DNA of 64,000 bases, taken from NCBI GenBank assembly GCA_029721435.1, contig CM056586.1, forward strand, positions 74,072,607 through 74,136,606. Direction: 5' to 3'. The translations under genes were made by a program, and so were the position numbers. The notes beneath the pieces were generated by a model that saw nothing but the letters and a program-made list of their open reading frames with translations, was not told the DNA's origin and did no database searches. The stretch's first letter is position 1. Each line of letters begins with the position of its first letter. Source of the stretch: Gymnothorax reevesii (Eukaryota > Chordata > Actinopteri > Anguilliformes > Muraenidae). Below are positions 42,479 through 64,000 of the stretch, piece by piece.

Positions 42479-42780
42479 AGTTCAGTTGCAAACAACGATG
42501 CACGCAACCTTTGCGAATATCCACTAGCCTAACTTAACGCCCCGTGAATCCAGCTTGACAGAAAACGCCTTCCTATGGTTTGAGGTACTTTTTTTGTTAG
42601 ACGGCAAATTAACCAATTGACACTATGCAGCAATCAGGAGAGATCCGCTTTTGATCTTTCTGCCAGCAACTCCAATGAAACAACTTTTGCTATTGGTTAG
42701 CTTGTGACAGTAATTTAATTAGACTGACATTAATTAGGATCCTAATCACCACGTATATAGCAAAGACTCAGGCAGATGCA
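42479..42780 (-). promoter_or_regulatory. tbr1 5' flank: candidate promoter with homeodomain-type sites
   Basis: This is the 300 bp upstream of the tbr1 ATG. On the minus strand it holds a CCAAT box (ATTGG on plus at 42691-42695), a TATA-like GCTATATACG around 42752-42761, and a cluster of TAATTA/TAAT cores at 42712-42750. No transposon is seen here. The transcription start cannot be fixed from sequence alone, and a 5' UTR intron cannot be excluded. Confidence 0.35.
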
Positions 42781-45362
42781 CTGCATGGACTCTTCGTGGC
42801 CATCGATGCACTGTAGGTTGAATTTTTTTGTTCATGAAGTGAATATAGCCGTGAAGTCATTGTACTATATTCGATTAATTCTGCCTCTTTCTGTTCTGTG
42901 GAATGCATTTCAGGGTCCGAATTAGGAAAATAGAGTATGTTTACCTATTTATGCGGTAGAAGTAGCAAAGTATGTTTGCCAGTAAAACGAGAATTTATTA
43001 TTAAAACGTTGAAAATGACAGTCAGTGCACTTCATGCTTTAAAATGTTTGTGATATAGCGTGAAATCATTCAGTACCGATAAAGATATGTTTACTGGTCC
43101 CCAGTAATATAAATATTTTATGTTTAGTAGGGTACTTAGAGTTATGAACCAGAGAGTAGTCACCTAATGAAACTCCAGAACAGATATACGATGTAGGAAA
43201 CGATTTTGAATATGTATCTAATAAAAAAGCATTCTTTTATTATTTTAAAATATTTTCGCGCAAAAATTGGACTTCGTTACATTTCATCCGATATGCACAT
43301 ATTGCCTTTCCATGCCATCGATAGCCTATAAATAAGTAAAATCTGCCCCATTTACCGATTAACAACGTTCCCAGTTGATTATCACCTGATATTCGTAATG
43401 ACAAGCAAATCCTGTTCAATTTAGCATCATCTTCAAAAAAATATCCTGCAAAAATGAGCCATGCAATTGTTTATGCATGTAGACCAACGTAATATCTAAC
43501 CGACCTAAGGAAAAGCAGTCGCAGAATTGATGCAAATATTCGAGGATATCACCAACGCGCTTTAAAAAGAACTAAGTTCCATTTATTTCGAGGAGACATC
43601 GCGCTCCCCAGTGAATTGGAAGATCGCAGCAGGATGTGGGCCAATTATTTTTCTGTGTGAGAGACTTCTTGATGTGGGGGACTGTGACAGCATCCCTTGC
43701 CAAAACCCGAACAAAAAGACTCCAGTCCAGCCAATGTCTATCAGAGTATGATTATCAAGTTTCACTCCACAACATCTGGAAGCCTACAATCACCTTAAAT
43801 GTTTTTTTCACTCTAGCATTGCTTTACCTTCACATTAAACACGCAAAAATAATTGGGCCCCCCTCCCAAGTCCGGGTCAGTTTTCCGTAATAATAATAAT
43901 AATAATAATAATAATCTGAGCGAAATTTAACGGTAAATCATGTTATCCATAATGGATTTACGGCTCTAATTGATGCACAAACATATCACCTTTAGCTACA
44001 CATGAAAGCCTTGCCTTTTAGTTCGTCTCTTATGCATGTATTTAGACCACCAACTTGTGCTTTTTTGTGCGTTGAGATAAAATTATAAATCCTATATAGT
44101 GCCATCAGCACCAATATTGGCCCTTTTTCAACATCATTACAGCTACATTTCTTACCAGCAGCCCAACGACTAAGGTTGACAACTCCCGATTGTAGTTCGC
44201 AGTTCAAGATTGCTCACCTTCATTCCTCCATTAGGTCAATAAAATACATTGTCAACTGTACGATTTCAAGCCTATTTCTGCATTTCAGCTGAATCGAATT
44301 TGAACGAGTCAACCCTGGCTCGGCAAGCAGTTAAAATACAGTGGAATGTGGGAGCAGTGGCACAGCTTCTTCTTGTACATTATCATTCTTTTTTCATTCA
44401 TTTCAACCAGTTTCGTGACATTGTGCTTCGTGAACCACAGCCGTCGAGTTACCACCATCCCTGGCCTGCCAACCAATAGAATTCGTTCCGTCGGTCTATA
44501 AAAGGATTTAGATAACAAAGTTCGTATTTAAATATCTTCCAAGGGTTCACACGTTTTGTAGCGAGCGGGATGTAACATCCTCACTTAACGATGTTCTCAT
44601 TAAGGTCCACCCTGAGACAAACCAGATTTCGAATCGGTCGAAGCTTTTCGTTTCGTTGAAAGAAATAATTTAAATCGGAGCAGTTTTTCCACAGCTCACA
44701 GAACTGAGACAAGAAAGACTAAATCTTGCGATGGTATTAATAGTCTATGCACGGTGACTGCATGGTTTATAAACAAGAATCTGTCCAGCGGAGAGGAAAG
44801 ACGGTCCGTGGGCTACAGTTGCACTAATACCAGAAGTAGCCTCCTGAAAATACGAGCGCGGAGCAGCAGCGCACTGGACGCCAGAGGCCCCTTCGCCCAT
44901 TACAGGGTGCTGGGGTAGGCAGCGCGCGGCTGCAGCTCCAGATCTTCCATCATGGACCGTAAATGCAATGAACGCCAACCAATGCCGGCTATACAACAAA
45001 CTGAACTCAAGGAGAGCGTTAGTACCCAGTGTCCCATGTTTCACTATCAAGGTTCACATCAGCTCAAATAACCTCTTTTGCAAACTGTTTTAGCTTCCAT
45101 TTAACATTCTTTATGCAAAGAAAATAAAAGAAATAAGGATCAAATGGCAGAAAAGTGAAAACAATTACACCTCGAGAGCAGTCACGTAAACTTATTTGCT
45201 AAAAAAAAAAAAGCATTTAAATGACAGTACGGACTTAGACTCGAGGGGGAAGCGCACAACTTCAGCAAACACTGCAAAGGAAATTGACAACTTTAGAATT
45301 ACATACTCAATTTTCATGGAGCAATCAAGAAATCCAAATGCAAATTTAAACTCATATGCAAG
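42781..45362. other. intergenic region between psmd14 3' end and tbr1
   Basis: No transposon or coding domain seen. It contains an (AAT)n run at 43889-43914 and a plus-strand CCAAT/TATA pair at 44470-44504. Confidence 0.5.
44470..44504 (+). promoter_or_regulatory. plus-strand CCAAT and TATA-box pair
   Basis: AACCAATAG at 44471-44479 lies about 20 bp upstream of TATAAAAG at 44497-44504. The spacing is tight for a core promoter and there is no known gene downstream on plus, so this may be fortuitous. Confidence 0.3.
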
Positions 45363-60573
<15,211 letters not shown>

Positions 60574-60778
60574 CTAAACACAAGGAGAGGTCAATGAAGG
60601 CAAAAATGCAGATTCTTCACAACAATAGTGACAAAAAGAAACACCTGCTAAAATACTTATGATCATCAGTCACTGCCATCCGAGTCGCTCCATGCCATGC
60701 AGCCCAAAGGTGGGAACCGAAACCCTTCAAATTAAATAGTAAAACAAACATGTTGCAGTGCATGGTCTTAAAAAGCAA

Positions 60779-61240
60779 CCATACCACTACTCAATCTGCG
60801 TGGCTGAAGCCAAGCAGGTGTGGGGTGGGTTAGCACTCGGATGGGAGACCACCTGGGAAAACGAAGTTGCTGCTGGAGGAGGTGTTGGTGGTCAGTAGGT
60901 GGCGATCTTCCCTCTGGAAGAATAATCCCCAATGCCCCAGGGCAGTGATGGGGACACTGTACTGAAGGAGACGCCGTCTTTCATATGAGATGTTAAACCG
61001 AAGTCCTGACTCACTGTGGTCATTAAAGACCCTATGACACTCATTGATAAGAGTAGGGGGTTCCCCGGTATCATGGCTATACTGCCAAGATGGCTCTATC
61101 AACCTGCCACCTAATCATCCCCTGATCTAATTGGCTGTGCAAACTTCCCTCCCCACCTCAACCTACCAGGGCTCCTTCGAAAAAGAGATTTCAATCTCAA
61201 CAGGACTTCCCTGGTTAAATAAACGGCAAATAATATAAAT
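60779..61240 (+). mobile_element. 5S-rRNA-derived SINE (SINE3-like)
   Basis: AAGCCAAGCAGGTGTGGGGT, GGTTAGCACTCGGATGGGAG and ACCACCTGGGAA mirror the internal promoter region of 5S rRNA. The body TGAGATGTTAAACCGAAGTC then CTGACTCACTGTGGTCATTA is typical of a fish SINE tail. It ends in an A/T-rich AATAAATAAAC tract. The head lacks the first part of 5S. Confidence 0.75.
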
Positions 61241-62819
61241 AAATAAACAAACATTTAAATCCAAAATTATAGCTTCTTATGTCAGACAGTTGCTGAGATT
61301 TGGCCATTTGATAGCAGGGTGAGAAAATGAAACACAAAGTCCCTATTTTTCTAGGTTTTAAGATGCTACAAACTCATAGTTCTGACGGTTTAAGGCCACT
61401 AACTTTGCAAACTTAGAAAACTTTTGGTTCAAAATATGAATTAAGAGCCAGATCCATGCTCCACCATATCTAGGTGAGGCCACTTGGCGGCAAAATCAGG
61501 CACTTTTTTACTTGATCTTTTGAAATATAACAGGAAATATAACATCTTAGAATATTTGCGAATTTTTACGTTTTAGCTTCCCTTCATTTTCTGACATAGC
61601 ACGCACAACGCAGTATTACGGACAGTGGAGTCACTAAAGATTTCACTCAGGTACGTTTCTCTCCAGAATCCATGGTCTTACATAGCAGCACACACAAAAA
61701 TGCAAGCAAGTTCCCGCTAGCGAAATGAATGTTATAAAAAACAAAACTGAACTAAAACATACAATGAATCTTGTGCTAAAGTAAATAATTAATTTTTGGA
61801 CAGAGTAGATATGATCAACTGCAATGTAACACTTGACTAGCAGTTTTCACAAATCACAAATTGAAGACAGTGGCCAATGTTTCCAAGTTTACCACACATG
61901 CTCAGCCGATGCCACTCCATGAAGAAAACAGAGGAATTTCAAGTCTCAAACATGTTTATTCATTTAGGCTAATCCAGTGTCAAATCAACAAGGCCTGACA
62001 CCCACCATCTCAGATGTTGCTGAAACTCCATCAGATGGAATATACTGATGAAAGTATTTGTCAAATTTTTTTTTGTAAAAATGTTTATTGGTTTCATAAA
62101 TAAATTTATATGGACCAAGTCTGCCATTGTGACTGCAGATATTTTTATTTTTTTTTTTTTAAACAAATAACTTTAAAATTATACCTCCGATTTGGACGAG
62201 CGTAGGCAGTAATACTGATTAAAGCAAAAGTAATTCAAAAGAACAACCAAACAGCCCTCATGCAGCCTCTCAACCACAGAATTTGAATATCTGACTGGAC
62301 TGGACACAATTTAACTGCACACTTGGAACAAGAAATATGGAGATAAACTTATTTGGTGTCTGTGCATTTGATCGATTGCTCTGGTTTAAAATTGCGATAG
62401 TTCTTCTTTCTTAAAGGAAATTTAAATATCCAAATTTATCACGATTATGACCATGATCATTGCAGCACCTGGACTATGCTACTGCTGCGGTAAATATTAT
62501 CTTACGTCGTTTGTTAACATCTTCCTCTCACTGCTATATGTCCCAAACAAATATAGAATCAAAGTGAGAAGTGATTTCTGGATGAATAGTTTCAACATTC
62601 AACATAGTAAGCGGTTTTGTTTATAGCCAATATGGTGCTCTCCACGGAGATAATTAGGTCACTACATCACACCAATCTTCTACATAGTCATGACGGCTCG
62701 CGCTGATGTTGCCCAGTCTCGAATCCGCAATCACAACAGTATTAAACAAATTGGATGGGATATTTTCAATAAGAAGATATAAATGAAAGAAGGTAACAAC
62801 AAGAGTTTGTCACTTAAGT
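61241..62819. other. upstream psmd14 intron, no recognised content
   Basis: AT-rich; no exon encoding the missing psmd14 N-terminus was found here on the minus strand. Confidence 0.4.
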
Positions 62820-62990
62820 GACTATATCCCCCGCCGTTAGGTCACCCTGGTGTCTGCGCATTCCCAGTAGGAAGGTTGGTACCAAAAAGAATTAAAATCG
62901 GTTGACTACTTCTTGAGATATCGCGCTGACAATGTTCAGGACGGACACACGGATGTATGGACGGAGCTGAATACTATATCCCCCGCTGCA
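62820..62990. repeat. dispersed repeat bounded by ACTATATCCCCCGC
   Basis: ACTATATCCCCCGC occurs at both ends in the same orientation (62821 and 62973). The interior has TGACTACTTCTTGAGATATC and GACGGACACACGGATG, seen in dispersed fish repeats. Confidence 0.5.
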
Positions 62991-63159
62991 CGTTTAACAA
63001 TTAGCCTCTTGGTCAAGTTGCTAGAAGGAAGTCATTATTGTACCAATACCACAAAAAAGCCCTAAAATATGCCAGATCACACTTCAACACACCTCACAAC
63101 TTCTAGAATACAAAACAGAACCTTATGGTCAAAACCATAAGCGCTGTGTTTAAAGAGCA

Positions 63160-63667
63160 GTGAGCAAGGCCAATGGTGAAAAATATACCACCCCCACAGT
63201 GAAGCGTGGTGGTGGCTCTCTGATGTTTTGGGGGTGTGTGAGCTCTAAAGGCTCAGGGAATCTTGTGAAAATTGATGGCAAGATGAATGCAGCATGTTAT
63301 CAGAAAACACTGGCAGACAATTTGCATTCTTCAGCACGGAAACTGCACATGAGGCGCACTCGGACTTTCCAGCATGACAATGATCCAAAAGCACAAGGTC
63401 AAGTTGACCCTCCAGTGGTTACAGAAGAGAAAGGTGAAGGTTCTGGAGTGGCCATCAGTCACCTGACCTCAATATCATCGAGACGCTTTGGGGAGATCTC
63501 AAACGTGCAGTTCATGCAACTCGACCAAAGAATTTGCAAGAGCTGGAGGCATTTTGCAAGGAAGAATGGGCAACTATACCAGCTGAGAGAATTAGGGGCC
63601 TCATCGACAACCATCACAAAAGACTGCAGGCTGTTATTCTTGCTAAAGGGGGCAATACACAGGAATA
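63160..63667 (+). pseudogene. Tc1-like transposase, C-terminal part, frameshifted
   Basis: GEKYTTPTVKRGGGSLMFWG and [14 protein letters not shown] in the first frame, then EWPSV in a second, then PDLNIIETLWGDLKRAVHAT through QAVILAKGGNTQE and TAA in a third. The second Asp and the Glu of the DDE triad are kept. The N-terminal DNA-binding half is missing. Confidence 0.8.
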
Positions 63668-63826
63668 AGAACAAAGGGTGTGCACACTTTTCAATTGGGT
63701 TCATTTAATTTTTTTACCCTTATTGCCTTTTTTTATCTGATGATTGTGCCATTCTACATGACCTACAGTGGGATATGAATCCAATAAGAAATGAAAGTAA
63801 TGTGTTTTGCCTGGTCATTCATGTTT

Positions 63827-63831
<5 letters not shown>

Positions 63832-63858
<27 letters not shown>

Positions 63859-63860
63859 CT
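63832..63860. repeat. poly-A run
   Basis: About 28 consecutive A, downstream of the transposase relic. The sequence after it (63880-64000) includes ACCGAGTCGAGC and AAAATGGCTGCTGCC of an unassigned dispersed repeat. Confidence 0.8.
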
Positions 63861-64000
63861 AGGTGACTCGATCGCCACAGGGACCGAGTCGAGCATCTCC
63901 CCAATCCCCAAATTTCGAACAAAATGGCTGCTGCCAGCCATATTGGACATCCGAAATTGACAGAAATCGGTCTTGAGCATCGTCATAATCGTAATTTATT

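Noticed and set aside
60779..60900. Functional 5S rRNA gene
   Set aside because: The first part of 5S is missing and the sequence continues into a SINE body with diverged bases.

Overview
The window is nuclear DNA of a ray-finned fish, probably a teleost or a relative. Evidence: two vertebrate genes with split exons and consensus splice sites, many microsatellites, and a repeat load typical of fish (several Tc1/mariner-like lineages, L2 and CR1 LINEs, a 5S-rRNA-derived SINE, MITEs). Species cannot be named, and for tbr1 I cannot say whether this is an 'a' or 'b' teleost paralogue.

Two genes are certain, both on the minus strand. psmd14 (26S proteasome deubiquitinase Rpn11/POH1) runs from beyond the right edge to 45.4 kb; eight coding exons are here, matching human residues 41-310, and the first ~40 codons lie outside the window. 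tbr1 (brain T-box transcription factor) is complete: six coding exons between 42478 and 37024 that join in frame to 676 residues. The order PSMD14-TBR1 on one strand is the conserved vertebrate arrangement, in which SLC4A10 comes next. A weak candidate for an slc4a10-like coding exon sits at 4134-4194 (minus).

Layout: 1-34.5 kb is a transposon graveyard. It holds Tc1-like relics, one full-length Tc1-like element (30.85-32.48 kb), a CR1 LINE with esterase, endonuclease and reverse transcriptase parts (6.6-9.8 kb, minus), two L2 LINEs (19.0-19.7 and 20.96-23.0 kb), a Ty3/gypsy integrase scrap (20.3-20.6 kb), piggyBac-like and Harbinger-like MITEs, and degenerate telomere-like repeats. From 34.5 to about 50.6 kb (tbr1, its flanks, the 3' half of psmd14) I recognise no transposon body, only simple repeats. 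The 10-kb psmd14 intron (48810-58810) carries a 1.06-kb 19-bp minisatellite, a degenerate long-unit repeat, a MITE and CpG-dense stretches. The right end (60.6-64 kb) lies in the upstream psmd14 intron and holds a 5S-type SINE and a broken Tc1-like transposase.

The two genes are not functionally linked: psmd14 is a housekeeping proteasome subunit, tbr1 a neuronal transcription factor. The most notable gene-level observation is that each has one intron with a non-canonical GC donor (CAG|GCAAGT), both required by the reading frame. I found no new multi-gene system.
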